Below, one piece after another: positions 33,009 to 41,080 of a stretch of DNA of 64,000 nt. The translations under genes were made by a program, and so were the position numbers. Under the pieces are notes generated by a model. That model searched no databases. It saw nothing but the letters and a program-made list of their open reading frames with translations, and was not told where the DNA came from. Source of the DNA: RCIO01 sp965232405 (GTDB taxonomy: Bacteria; Pseudomonadota; Alphaproteobacteria; Rhizobiales; Rhizobiaceae); the NCBI GenBank assembly GCA_965232405.1, contig OZ246966.1, forward strand, positions 372,001-436,000, in the 5' to 3' direction. Each line of letters begins with the position of its first letter. The stretch's first letter is position 1.

Positions 33009-34112
33009 CTACAGCCTTATTCCAAGTGACTGGCCGCTGGCCGTATCGAAGAAATGCGCCTGCTCCGGATCGATCCGGGCATGCACTGTCTGCCCCACCT
33101 TGGGAACGAAGCCCGAGGGTGTGCGCGCCCGTATCATCGCGCCACCGACCTGCAGATCGACAATGTCGTGTGAGCCGAGCGGTTCAATGATATGCGCCTC
33201 CAGCGGCACGTAGCCCTTCATTGCTTTAGGCGACACCAGCACCCCTTCCGGCCTGATCCCCATCGACAATCCACCTGCCGAATGACCGTTCAGCTTGGCA
33301 AGCAGTTCGCGTGGAAATTCGAAGCCGGGATCCTTGGCGTCGATATGCACCTTCACCGCGCCGCCTTCTTCGGTGACGCGCGCGTCCGTGACGTTCATCA
33401 CCGGGCTGCCCACGAACTGTGCCACGAAGAGGTTCTGCGGGCTGGCATACACCTCCTCCGGCGTTCCCACCTGCTGCAGCACGCCTTCATGCATGATGAC
33501 GATGCGGTCCGCGAGGCTCATCGCCTCCACCTGATCGTGGGTAACGTAGATCGTCGTCGAACCCTGTCTCAGATGCAGCCGCTTGATCTCGGCGCGCATT
33601 TCCTCGCGAAGCTTGGTGTCTAGCGCGCCAATCGGCTCGTCCATCAGCATCGCCTTCGGCTGGCGCACCAGCGCCCTGCCAATCGCCACGCGCTGCATGT
33701 CGCCACCCGAAAGGGCAGACGGTTTGCGCTGCAGAAGGTCGGTGATGCGCAGAACCCGCGCCACCTCGCGCACCGACTTGTCGATGTCTGCCTTGCTCAA
33801 TCGCGTGGCCCTGAGCGGGAAAGCGATGTTCTCGTAGACCGACATGTGCGGATAGAGCGAGAACGACTGGAATACCATCGCGATGTCGCGGTCGGAGCAT
33901 TTGAGATGCTGGACCGGCTTGCCATCGATCAGGATATCGCCTTCGTCAATCGTCTCCAGCCCGGCAACGGCGCGCAGCGTCGTTGTCTTGCCGCAACCCG
34001 ACTGGCCGAGCATGACGATGAACTCGCCATCGGCGATGTTCAGGTTCATGTCCTTGATGACCTGGTTCGACCCGAACCATTTCTGGACGCCGCGGAGCTC
34101 GATATTCGTCAT
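33009..34112 (-). CDS. ABC transporter ATP-binding protein (sugar/polyol importer, ATPase 2)
   Basis: This 367-residue MalK/UgpC-family ATPase has Walker A GQSGCGKTT, VFQSFSLYPHMSV, signature LSGGDMQRVAIGRAL, Walker B AMLMDEPIGALD, VTHD and a C-terminal TOBE domain. It lies 3 nt before the other ATPase gene and overlaps the small membrane-protein gene (ATGA). With two permeases and one binding protein, the pair probably forms a heterodimeric motor. Confidence 0.92.
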   Translation of the reverse strand: MTNIELRGVQKWFGSNQVIKDMNLNIADGEFIVMLGQSGCGKTTTLRAVAGLETIDEGDILIDGKPVQHLKCSDRDIAMVFQSFSLYPHMSVYENIAFPLRATRLSKADIDKSVREVARVLRITDLLQRKPSALSGGDMQRVAIGRALVRQPKAMLMDEPIGALDTKLREEMRAEIKRLHLRQGSTTIYVTHDQVEAMSLADRIVIMHEGVLQQVGTPEEVYASPQNLFVAQFVGSPVMNVTDARVTEEGGAVKVHIDAKDPGFEFPRELLAKLNGHSAGGLSMGIRPEGVLVSPKAMKGYVPLEAHIIEPLGSHDIVDLQVGGAMIRARTPSGFVPKVGQTVHARIDPEQAHFFDTASGQSLGIRL

Positions 34113-34357
34113 GCCCTGCCCTCACGATGATCCGATACGTCGAACACTGCGTCATCGGCTTCCTCATCGTCTGCCGCTTCGGGTTCAGGCCCGATATGTG
34201 ACGTAATGATGAAGCAGGCGAGACCCAGAATGATGATCGTCACTCCGTAGCGGTGCAGGAAGAAGATCCACGGCTGGCACAATGCCACGATGCCGAAGAT
34301 CATCAGCCACATTGAGCCGGGTTCGAGATAGCGGCGGTTGATCTCGCGGAAACTCAT
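34109..34357 (-). CDS. Small inner-membrane protein of the ABC importer operon (GlpU/DUF2160-like)
   Basis: The 82-residue protein has two membrane helices (about 16-31 and 37-53: GSMWLMIFGIVALCQPWIFFL and YGVTIIILGLACFIITSHIG) and an acidic tail. It overlaps the permease upstream and the ATPase downstream by 4 nt each, so it is translated with the transporter. Small proteins at this place are seen in glycerol/polyol ABC operons (GlpU-like); the function is unknown. I assign it by context and topology, not by strong sequence similarity. Confidence 0.72.
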   Translation of the reverse strand: MSFREINRRYLEPGSMWLMIFGIVALCQPWIFFLHRYGVTIIILGLACFIITSHIGPEPEAADDEEADDAVFDVSDHREGRA

Positions 34358-35313
34358 TTGCGGATCGCTCCGAAGCTCATGCCCCTGAGCAGATGGTTGC
34401 GCAGGAGGAAGGTGAAGATGGCCACCGGCAGCAGGAACAGGAACGTGCCTGCGGCGATCACCGTCCAGTCCGGCAGGCCGGAACCCACCTGGCTGGGGAT
34501 GAATGGCGGCGCGGTCTGAGCATCACGCCGGGTCATGATCAGCGCGAAGGCATATTCGTTCCACGCGATGATGAAGCAGAACACGGCGGTCGCGGCGATG
34601 CCGGTTGCTGCCTCCGGCAGCACAACCTTGAAGAAGGCCTGCATGCGCGTATAGCCGTCCACAAGTGCCGCTTCCTCATACTCCTTGGGTATCTCGTCGA
34701 TGAAGCCTTTCATCAGCCATACCGAGAAGGAGAGATTGAATGCCGTGTAGAGGATGATCAGCCCGACATGCGTGTCGTTCAGACCGAATATTCGGTACAT
34801 GAGGAACATCGGGATCGCCACCACCACGGGTGGCAACATTCGCGTCGATAATATGAAGAACAGCCAGTCCTGCTCTCCCGCCACCTTGAAGCGGGAGAAC
34901 CCGTAGGCCGTCAGCGTTCCCATTCCCACCGCCAGAACGGTCGAAACCACGGCGACTATGAGCGAATTGGTGAAGCGGCTCGGATAGCCCGACAACTGCA
35001 CATTGCCGCGGCCGTCGCGCACGACCTTTTCGCCTCCGTCGAACACAAGCTGCTCCCACCAGGGGGCGGCTGCGTATTCCTCTTCCGTCGGCTGCTCGCG
35101 CAATTGCGAACGCCGCAGGAACAGCTTTACGAAGGGCGAAATCTCCGGCTCGAACACCACCGTCGGCGGAATGGTCGTTGCCAGATTGCGCGGTTTGAAG
35201 GCCGTGGCGGTGATCCAGTAGATCGGCGCCAGGAAGATGATCGTCACCAACAGTACGGCAACGATGGCCAGCCTGTTGCGCGCGACTTCGGAGCGTGTCT
35301 TGACTGCGGCCAC
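34354..35313 (-). CDS. ABC sugar/polyol transporter permease (MalG-type)
   Basis: The 319-residue permease has an N-terminal helix (LAIVAVLLVTIIFLAPIYWI), a periplasmic insert of about 80 residues and the EAA loop EYEEAALVDGYTRMQAFFKVVLPEAATGIAA that contacts the ATPase. Six helices are expected. The C-terminus is LLRNHLLRGMSFGAIRK. It is 1 nt downstream of the other permease and overlaps the small membrane-protein gene. Confidence 0.92.
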   Translation of the reverse strand: MAAVKTRSEVARNRLAIVAVLLVTIIFLAPIYWITATAFKPRNLATTIPPTVVFEPEISPFVKLFLRRSQLREQPTEEEYAAAPWWEQLVFDGGEKVVRDGRGNVQLSGYPSRFTNSLIVAVVSTVLAVGMGTLTAYGFSRFKVAGEQDWLFFILSTRMLPPVVVAIPMFLMYRIFGLNDTHVGLIILYTAFNLSFSVWLMKGFIDEIPKEYEEAALVDGYTRMQAFFKVVLPEAATGIAATAVFCFIIAWNEYAFALIMTRRDAQTAPPFIPSQVGSGLPDWTVIAAGTFLFLLPVAIFTFLLRNHLLRGMSFGAIRK

Positions 35314-35314
35314 C

Positions 35315-36205
35315 TTAGCGCTCCTTCACCTTGTTCAGGTACTTCACGTAGATGTTGGTAATCGCCACCACCATGATCAGCATGATGTAGGCCAGCGCGC
35401 TGGACATGCCTGTCTGCCACTCCTGGAACGCCATCTTGTAGAGCCGGATGGAAATGACCTCGGCATTCGGCTGGCTGGTCAGGATGAAGGCCAGGTCGAA
35501 CGTCTTGAACGCTTCCATGGTGCGGAAGATGATCGCGATCATCAGGATCGGCGCCACCAGCGGCAGCGTGATGCGGAAGAATGTATAGAAAGGCCCTGCC
35601 CGGTCGATCGCCGCCGCCTCGTAGAGGTGTTTCGGCACAGCCGACAGACCGGCGAGCGACAGGAGCATCACGAAGGGCGACCACATCCAGATATCGGTGA
35701 TCGCGACGGCGTAGAGCGCCATGTCGGGGTTGGACAGCCACTCGAAGCGGCCCAGACCCAGCGTGTAGTTGATGATGCCGAATGACGGATCGTAGAGCAG
35801 CTTCCAGAACAGGCCGACGACCGCCATCGAAAGCATCATCGGCAGGAGAAGCAGCGTCGTGATCAGCCCCTTGAAGGGGATCGTCCGGTTGAGCAGCATC
35901 GCCACGCCGAAGCCGACGATCACCTGCCCGGCCACCGACACGATGACGTATTTGGCGGTGATCGCGAAATTGGCCCAGATAAATGGGTCGTTGAGCAGTT
36001 CGCGGTAATTGGCGAGCCCGACGAAATTGGCCGGCGCGTTGGTCGACGCGCGGAAGTCGGTGAACGAATAACCCAGCGAATAAAGCAACGGGAAGATGTT
36101 GAAGACGATCAGGAAGACGATCGTGGGAATGATGAACATATTCCGGATCGTCAGGTCGCTCCAGCCGCGGCGCGCGGCGCGTGACTGCGGATCCAGCCTC
36201 GTCAT
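35315..36205 (-). CDS. ABC sugar/polyol transporter permease (MalF-type)
   Basis: The protein of about 296 residues has helices beginning NMFIIPTIVFLIVFNIFPLLYSLGYSF and an EAA loop (VPKHLYEAAAIDRAGPFYTFFRITLPLVAP). The start is uncertain. ATG 36205 (MTRLDPQSRAARRG) lacks a close ribosome-binding site, while TTG 36220 lies just after GGAGTGGAG. A strong hairpin at 36270-36298 separates it from the binding-protein gene. Confidence 0.88.
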   Translation of the reverse strand: MTRLDPQSRAARRGWSDLTIRNMFIIPTIVFLIVFNIFPLLYSLGYSFTDFRASTNAPANFVGLANYRELLNDPFIWANFAITAKYVIVSVAGQVIVGFGVAMLLNRTIPFKGLITTLLLLPMMLSMAVVGLFWKLLYDPSFGIINYTLGLGRFEWLSNPDMALYAVAITDIWMWSPFVMLLSLAGLSAVPKHLYEAAAIDRAGPFYTFFRITLPLVAPILMIAIIFRTMEAFKTFDLAFILTSQPNAEVISIRLYKMAFQEWQTGMSSALAYIMLIMVVAITNIYVKYLNKVKER

Positions 36206-36269
36206 AGCCAAGGTGGCCAAAACTCCACTCCTTCCCAAATCGGATACGGGCGCTGCCCGGAGAATGAAA

Positions 36270-36298
36270 CAAGGGGGCAGCAAGGCGCTGCCCCCTTG
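36270..36298 (-). terminator. Intra-operon stem-loop between binding-protein and permease genes
   Basis: A perfect 12-bp stem (CAAGGGGGCAGC / GCTGCCCCCTTG) has a 5-nt loop and only a weak T-rich run (TTTCATTC) after it on the minus strand. In ABC importer operons such hairpins partly terminate transcription or protect the upstream mRNA, giving more binding protein than permease. Confidence 0.75.
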
Positions 36299-36312
36299 CG
36301 CAATGCTATTGA

Positions 36313-37623
36313 TTATTCGTAGCGGTTGTACTTCTCGAAGGTCGACTTCCAGTCGGCCGCAAGAGCGTCAAGCGCTTCCTTGGCCGTGCCTTCGCCCGCC
36401 GTGATGTACGGGTAAATGCGCTGGTTCATCTGAATGAGAAGTTCCGCGTATTCGGGCGTCGCCCAGAAGTCCTTCACCTTGAACATGGTCTCGTAGAAGG
36501 CCCTGTTGTACGGCGTGGCGTTCTGGAACTCATCCGACTCCAGCACCGCAGCGCTGGCCGTGTAGCCACCAAGCTCCGCCCAGCGCTTCTGGACGTCGTC
36601 CTGGATGAACCACTCGAGGAACTTCATCGCCTCTTCCTTGTTCTCCGAGTAGGAGACCACGGAGATGCCCTGACCACCAAGCGCGGCGAACTGATGCCCG
36701 CCCGGGCCGGCCGGATTGGCGAAGAAGCCGGTGCCTGCGGCATTCGGGTTCGACGCCTCGTTCACCAGAGCCGGGAAGAAGGCAAAGTAGTTCATGCTCA
36801 TCGCGGCCAGGTTCTCGGTGATCGCCTGGTTGTTCTCCACGAAGAAGGTCTTGGCCCAGCCCGGAGGCGTGAAGCCGTAGAGCTCACGATAGGCTTCGAG
36901 GGCCGCGACGTTTTCCTCGGAATTGATGATGCCCTCGACTTCGTAAGTCTCGTAGTTTCCGAGTTCGCCGCCAAAGGAGAAGATGGCGTTCTCGACGCCC
37001 ATCACCAGGCCGTCATACGAGTTGTCGGTATAGATGGCGATGCCGTAGCGGTTCTCATCGGGGCGATGGAAGAACTCGGCGATGTCACGCATCTCGGCCC
37101 AGGTCTTCGGCGGGGCCAGATCGTAGCCGTACTTTTCCTTGAACGCGGCCATTTCGGCCGGATCCTCAAACCAGTCCTTGCGATACGACCAGCCAACTGC
37201 GTCGCCCTCGGCGGGGATCGACCAGTACTTGCCCGAGTTCGAAGGATATTCGGCGTAGTACTTCACCGTCGCCGGAGCCATCACCTCATTGAGGTTGTGC
37301 TTGTTGAAGAAGTCGGTGAGGTCGACATAATGTCCGGCCTCGGAGGCCGCTCCGATCCACTGTGAATCGCCGACCACCATGTCGTAGGCGGAGCCACGTG
37401 CGTTGAATTCGGTGAACGCCTTGGTCTGGAAGTCCGACCACGGTGTGGTTTCCACCGTGACGCGAACACCCGTCTCGGCCTCATATTCGTTAACCAGTTC
37501 CTGCAGGTAGTTCGCCGGATCCCATTCAGCCCAGAAGATGGTCAGCTCCTGCGCGAACGCCGACGTTCCGCAGGCAAGCGAAAAGCTCAGACCGGCCAGT
37601 AGACCGGTAATTTTCTTGCGCAT
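36313..37623 (-). CDS. Extracellular solute-binding protein of the ABC sugar/polyol importer
   Basis: The 436-residue periplasmic protein has a Sec signal peptide (MRKKITGLLAGLSFSLACGTSAFA-QE, cleaved after AFA). The family-1 binding fold includes FWAEWDPANYLQELVNEYEAETGVRVTVE and repeated aromatic substrate-cleft residues. The start is supported by GGGAGG 8 nt upstream. It is the first gene of the importer operon. Two TGGT-N3-ACCA sites lie in the 377-bp region before it, linking the importer to the GntR-controlled catabolic genes. The ligand is not identifiable. Confidence 0.92.
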   Translation of the reverse strand: MRKKITGLLAGLSFSLACGTSAFAQELTIFWAEWDPANYLQELVNEYEAETGVRVTVETTPWSDFQTKAFTEFNARGSAYDMVVGDSQWIGAASEAGHYVDLTDFFNKHNLNEVMAPATVKYYAEYPSNSGKYWSIPAEGDAVGWSYRKDWFEDPAEMAAFKEKYGYDLAPPKTWAEMRDIAEFFHRPDENRYGIAIYTDNSYDGLVMGVENAIFSFGGELGNYETYEVEGIINSEENVAALEAYRELYGFTPPGWAKTFFVENNQAITENLAAMSMNYFAFFPALVNEASNPNAAGTGFFANPAGPGGHQFAALGGQGISVVSYSENKEEAMKFLEWFIQDDVQKRWAELGGYTASAAVLESDEFQNATPYNRAFYETMFKVKDFWATPEYAELLIQMNQRIYPYITAGEGTAKEALDALAADWKSTFEKYNRYE

Positions 37624-37782
37624 ATCATTTCCTCCCGTTTGCACATCGCCGGCAACATGGCCGACATCGCGCCTCTTGCCGACGCAATCAGACCCTCCTC
37701 AGGCTCTGAACACGCCGATGATCGAAACTCTGCACCCAGACCGCGATGACAGATCTTACCTACATAGCCTCCATCATCAATC

Positions 37783-37793
37783 TGGTATTACCA
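37783..37793. promoter_or_regulatory. GntR/FadR-type operator (site 3)
   Basis: TGGTATTACCA is the exact reverse complement of sites 1 and 6. It lies 160 bp upstream of the binding-protein start. Confidence 0.75.
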
Positions 37794-37972
37794 AAAACAG
37801 CAGGCCGTCAAGCCCCCTCCCCAACAACTCCGACCGAAATCCAGACCCTATGATAACACCGGTTTGCGCCGTTTTTTGCCTATTTATGGGCAAATGCCGC
37901 ACCGGAATGCTCGAAGCAGCCGAAAACTTGCGATGGACAATCCATTCCGACATCAATTCATCTGGTCTGACC

Positions 37973-37983
37973 AGATTGGAGCC
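37973..37983. promoter_or_regulatory. GntR/FadR-type operator (site 4)
   Basis: TGGTCTGACCA sits inside the perfect 15-bp palindrome TCTGGTCTGACCAGA, 18 bp beyond the tetR stop and 190 bp from site 3. Confidence 0.65.
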
Positions 37984-38000
37984 TAAGACACCTCCCTTCC

Positions 38001-38615
38001 TTACAGATTCTCCGTTGCGCCCCTGACCAGCATCAGCGCGGCCCACTCAGCCACCTGGAAAGCCTGATCCTCATCCAGGCGCCACATATCCTTCAGCACG
38101 ATCAGCGTCTCCACGCCAAACATCAGCGACAGCGCCTGCGCCAGCCTGTTGACCTGCTGCGGCGGCAATTTGCCTTTCAATGGCCGCAGCGCGTCTTTCA
38201 GGAGATCGACCCGGTGGCCGCGTGTGAATTTCGGCTCCGCATCGGCCTCCCCTTGCGCGCTCTGCTCGAGCGACAGTTTCAGCGCGGCGCGAAATGTCGC
38301 CTCGAACTCGCCAATGACCGGCATTGAACTGTGAAACAGGTCGCCAACGCGCTCCGCAACGTCACTTGAACCGGACTTCCATTCCAGGATCGGGCCCAGC
38401 GCCTCATCGACAACGGCATGCACAAGTGCCGCCTGGCTGGGGAAGTAGCGATAGGCGGTTGCCCGCGACACCTCGGCCGCCTCCGCCACTTCGCTGACCG
38501 AAGGCGTCTTGCCTTCCTGCATAAGCCGCGTGGCGGTTTCCAGCATCAGGCGGCGGGTCCGCGCTCTCGGCCCCCGCTCCGCTTCCTCTGTCTGCTGATG
38601 AATTGAGACGTTCAT
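38001..38615 (-). CDS. TetR-family transcriptional regulator
   Basis: The 204-residue protein has a TetR helix-turn-helix (about residues 18-62: RTRRLMLETATRLMQEGKTPSVSEVAEAAEVSRATAYRYFPSQAALVHAVV) and a helical ligand domain. ATG 38615 has no ribosome-binding site. A promoter with -35 TTGCTT (38646-38651) and -10 TATCAT (38622-38627, 18-nt spacer) would start transcription at about the ATG, so the mRNA may be leaderless. A 33-bp repeat covers its start codon and -10, and recurs before the divergent UPF0261 operon. This implies autoregulation and control of that operon. Confidence 0.88.
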   Translation of the reverse strand: MNVSIHQQTEEAERGPRARTRRLMLETATRLMQEGKTPSVSEVAEAAEVSRATAYRYFPSQAALVHAVVDEALGPILEWKSGSSDVAERVGDLFHSSMPVIGEFEATFRAALKLSLEQSAQGEADAEPKFTRGHRVDLLKDALRPLKGKLPPQQVNRLAQALSLMFGVETLIVLKDMWRLDEDQAFQVAEWAALMLVRGATENL

Positions 38616-38637
38616 GTCAATATGATACGCATGTCTC
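38605..38637. repeat. 33-bp operator-like repeat, copy 1 (tetR start)
   Basis: This segment begins GAGACGTTCATGTCAATATG and ends ATACGCATGTCTC. It matches copy 2 (38956-38988) at 30 of 33 positions and has inverted ends GAGAC/GTCTC. It overlaps the tetR ATG and -10, as expected for an autoregulatory operator. Confidence 0.8.
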
Positions 38638-38689
38638 AAAACCAAAAGCAATGCCCCTGAAGGCGGCGCGGTCGAAATTCTCACCGTTT

Positions 38690-38700
38690 TGGTCATACCA
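38690..38700. promoter_or_regulatory. GntR/FadR-type operator (site 5)
   Basis: TGGTCATACCA follows TGGT-N3-ACCA and lies 75 bp upstream of the tetR ATG. Confidence 0.65.
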
Positions 38701-38867
38701 GTTCTGCTGCAGACAGTTGCAGCAATTAGAACAGCGACCGACCTCAAATGCGACCGAACAGGCGTTACGACGCTACAGAAGCCGCATTTCCGTGGGTCTC
38801 AATGTCATGGCGAAGGCGTTCGCGCCATTAGAGCAAGCCCTCACGCGCCTTGACGCCACGCGCTATT

Positions 38868-38878
38868 TGGTAATACCA
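38868..38878. promoter_or_regulatory. GntR/FadR-type operator (site 6)
   Basis: TGGTAATACCA is identical to site 1. It lies 178 bp from site 5 and 72 bp upstream of the -35 of the UPF0261 operon promoter. Confidence 0.75.
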
Positions 38879-38949
38879 GATCGAAGACTGGAACCAATGA
38901 GGACAGCCTGGTGCGAACACACGGATCGGCGTTTCGGCATCAGCAGTCA

Positions 38950-38977
38950 TTGACCGAGACGCTCATGTCAATATGAT
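38950..38977 (+). promoter_or_regulatory. Sigma70-like promoter of the UPF0261 operon
   Basis: -35 TTGACC (38950-38955), a 16-nt spacer and -10 TATGAT (38972-38977). The -10 is inside copy 2 of the 33-bp repeat, so a bound TetR would block RNA polymerase. Confidence 0.7.
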
Positions 38978-38988
38978 ACGCGCGTCTC
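38956..38988. repeat. 33-bp operator-like repeat, copy 2 (UPF0261 operon promoter)
   Basis: It begins GAGACGCTCATGTCAATATG and ends ATACGCGCGTCTC, differing from copy 1 at three positions. The ends GAGACGC/GCGTCTC are inverted repeats, better matched here than in copy 1. It covers the -10 of the promoter at 38950-38977. Confidence 0.8.
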
Positions 38989-39034
38989 ACGCATCGAATT
39001 GCCATCCGTGAAGACGCCGACCCTGGGAGGAGAG

Positions 39035-40228
39035 ATGGCGCGCATCTATGTTGTCGGCACTGCCGACACCAAGGGCGAAGAACTGGCCTATCTGGCCGGC
39101 GTCATCCGTTCCGCAGGTGGCGATCCGCTTATAGTCGACATCGGCACGCGCGGCGCTTCGATTCCCGTCGATATCGATGCGCGCGAAGTCGCCGGCTATC
39201 ATCCCGACGGTGCAGACGCGGCGCTGGCGACCGACGACCGCGGCACAGCCGTGGCGGCGATGACCACGGCATTCTCCGCCTTCACCGCTTCGCGCAGCGA
39301 TGTTGGCGGCATCATCGGTGTAGGCGGCGGTGGGGGCACTGCCATGATCACGGCCGGCATGCGCCGCCTGCCTTATGGCGTCCCCAAGATCATGGTTTCG
39401 ACGCTGGCCTCGGGTGACACCGCGCCTTACGTCGACATCTCCGACATCGTGATAATGCCCTCGGTGACCGACATCGCAGGCCTCAATCGCCTGAGCCGGG
39501 TCATCTTGCACAATGCAGGACAGGCTATTGCTGCAATGGCAGCGTCGTCCGCTCCGCAGGCCGACAACAAGCCGTCCATCGGCCTAACCATGTTCGGCGT
39601 CACCACACCGTGCGTTACCGCCATCGCCGAGCGCCTTGGCGCCAGCCATGACTGCATGATCTTCCACGCCACCGGAACCGGTGGCCGCACGATGGAAAAG
39701 CTGGCCGACAGCGCCATGCTGACCGGCGTGATCGACATCACCACCACGGAAGTCTGCGACTTCCTGTTTGGCGGCGTGCTGCCGGCAACCGACGACCGTT
39801 TCGGCGCCATTGCGCGCACCGGCATTCCCTATGTCGGTTCGGTCGGCGCGCTCGACATGGTCAATTTCTGGGCGCCCGAGACCATCCCCCAGCGCTACAA
39901 GGGGCGGAACTTCTACAAGCACAATCCGAACGTCACGCTGATGCGCACGACCGCCGAAGAATGCCGTGAGATCGGCGCATGGATCGGCGGCAGGCTGAAC
40001 CGATGCAACGGCCCGGTGCGTTTTCTGATCCCAGAAAAGGGCGTGTCGTCGCTCGATGTCGAAGGCGGGGCGTTCTTCGACCCGCAAGCCGACGCCGCTC
40101 TTTTCGAGGCGCTGGAAAGCGCCGTCGACCAGACGGACAACCGGCGCATCGTCCGCCTGCCTTTCCATATTAACGACCCCCAATTCGCCGAGGCGGCCGC
40201 AGCCGCCTTCCTGGAAATCGCCAGATAA
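39035..40228 (+). CDS. UPF0261 / Tm-1-like ATP-binding protein
   Basis: This 397-residue protein belongs to UPF0261, the family of the N-terminal domain of the tomato mosaic virus resistance protein Tm-1. Visible features are the start RIYVVGTADTKGEELAYLAGVI, a Gly-rich nucleotide loop GGIIGVGGGGGTAMI, STLASGDTAPYVDISDIVIMPSVTDIAGLNRLSRVI and ETIPQRYKGRNFYKHNPNVTLMRTT near the C-terminus. The bacterial role is unknown. GGGAGGAGAG before the ATG at 39035 fixes the start; a TTG 36 nt upstream is less likely. It is the first gene of a four-gene operon. Confidence 0.86.
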   Translation: MARIYVVGTADTKGEELAYLAGVIRSAGGDPLIVDIGTRGASIPVDIDAREVAGYHPDGADAALATDDRGTAVAAMTTAFSAFTASRSDVGGIIGVGGGGGTAMITAGMRRLPYGVPKIMVSTLASGDTAPYVDISDIVIMPSVTDIAGLNRLSRVILHNAGQAIAAMAASSAPQADNKPSIGLTMFGVTTPCVTAIAERLGASHDCMIFHATGTGGRTMEKLADSAMLTGVIDITTTEVCDFLFGGVLPATDDRFGAIARTGIPYVGSVGALDMVNFWAPETIPQRYKGRNFYKHNPNVTLMRTTAEECREIGAWIGGRLNRCNGPVRFLIPEKGVSSLDVEGGAFFDPQADAALFEALESAVDQTDNRRIVRLPFHINDPQFAEAAAAAFLEIAR

Positions 40229-40239
40229 TGAGACCCTGA

Positions 40240-41079
40240 ATGCCCGCGATACCGCGCAAGAAAATCATCGAAAAATTCCGCGCCATGATTGCGGAGGGCG
40301 TCCCGATTATCGGCGGCGGCGCCGGCACCGGCCTGTCGGCCAAGGCTGAGGAAGCCGGGGGCATCGACCTGATCGTGATCTACAATTCCGGCCGTTACCG
40401 CATGGCTGGCCGCGGCTCCGCCGCCGGACTTCTGGCCTATGGCAATGCCAACGAGATCGTGAAGGAAATGGCCGTCGAAGTGCTGCCGGTGGTGAAGAAC
40501 ACACCGGTTCTGGCCGGCGTCAACGGCACCGATCCGTTCGTGCTCATGCCGCAATTCCTGGCCGAACTGAAACAGATGGGTTTTTCCGGCGTCCAGAATT
40601 TTCCCACCATCGGCCTGTTCGACGGCACCATGCGCACCGCGTTCGAAGAAACGGGCATGAGCTACGGGCTGGAGGTCGACATGATCGCCGCCGCTCACGA
40701 ACTGGACCTCCTGACCACGCCCTACGTATTCAACCCCGATGAAGCGGAGGCGATGACCAAGGCCGGCGCCGACATCATCGTCGCCCATATGGGCGTCACC
40801 ACCGGAGGCTCCATCGGCGCGACATCGGCCAAGACGCTCGATCAGTGCGTCACCGAAATCGACGCGATATCGGAAGCCGCGCGCTCGGTGCGTGACGATG
40901 TGATCGTCATCTGCCACGGCGGCCCGATTTCGATGCCGGATGACGCCGCCTATGTGCTCAGCCACGCATCCCGTGTCCACGGTTTCTACGGCGCCTCGTC
41001 AGCTGAGCGGCTGCCGGCGGAACGCGCCATCGCCGACCAGATCCGTGCCTTCAAGGCATCGACCGCGAAAGGAAAATAA
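40240..41079 (+). CDS. Phosphoenolpyruvate hydrolase-like TIM-barrel protein
   Basis: This 279-residue barrel matches the PEP_hydrolase-like family that forms the C-terminal domain of Tm-1-type proteins. Segments include KFRAMIAEGVPIIGGGAGTGLSAKAEEAGGIDLIVIYNSGRYRMAGRGS, LAGVNGTDPF, GFSGVQNFPTIGLFDG and IVAHMGVTTGGSIGA. It starts 11 nt after the UPF0261 gene and ends 1 nt before the cupin gene. Together the first two genes re-create a split Tm-1 architecture. The enzymatic reaction is unproven; the phosphate-binding look of the loops suggests a phosphorylated or carboxylated substrate. Confidence 0.85.
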   Translation: MPAIPRKKIIEKFRAMIAEGVPIIGGGAGTGLSAKAEEAGGIDLIVIYNSGRYRMAGRGSAAGLLAYGNANEIVKEMAVEVLPVVKNTPVLAGVNGTDPFVLMPQFLAELKQMGFSGVQNFPTIGLFDGTMRTAFEETGMSYGLEVDMIAAAHELDLLTTPYVFNPDEAEAMTKAGADIIVAHMGVTTGGSIGATSAKTLDQCVTEIDAISEAARSVRDDVIVICHGGPISMPDDAAYVLSHASRVHGFYGASSAERLPAERAIADQIRAFKASTAKGK

Positions 41080-41080
41080 G

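Larger units (their letters stand above)
37624..38000. other. Promoter region of the ABC importer
   Basis: This 377-bp gap lies between the binding-protein start and the 3' end of tetR. No credible gene is present. It holds TGGTATTACCA (37783-37793) and TGGTCTGACCA (37973-37983). The second is part of a perfect 15-bp palindrome TCTGGTCTGACCAGA (37971-37985). The two sites are 190 bp apart. Confidence 0.75.
38616..39034. other. Divergent control region between tetR and the UPF0261 operon
   Basis: These 419 bp contain no gene I can support. They hold the tetR promoter, TGGTCATACCA (38690-38700), TGGTAATACCA (38868-38878), a sigma70-like promoter (38950-38977) and copy 2 of the 33-bp repeat. 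Two regulators (TetR and GntR) thus appear to converge here. Confidence 0.75.
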
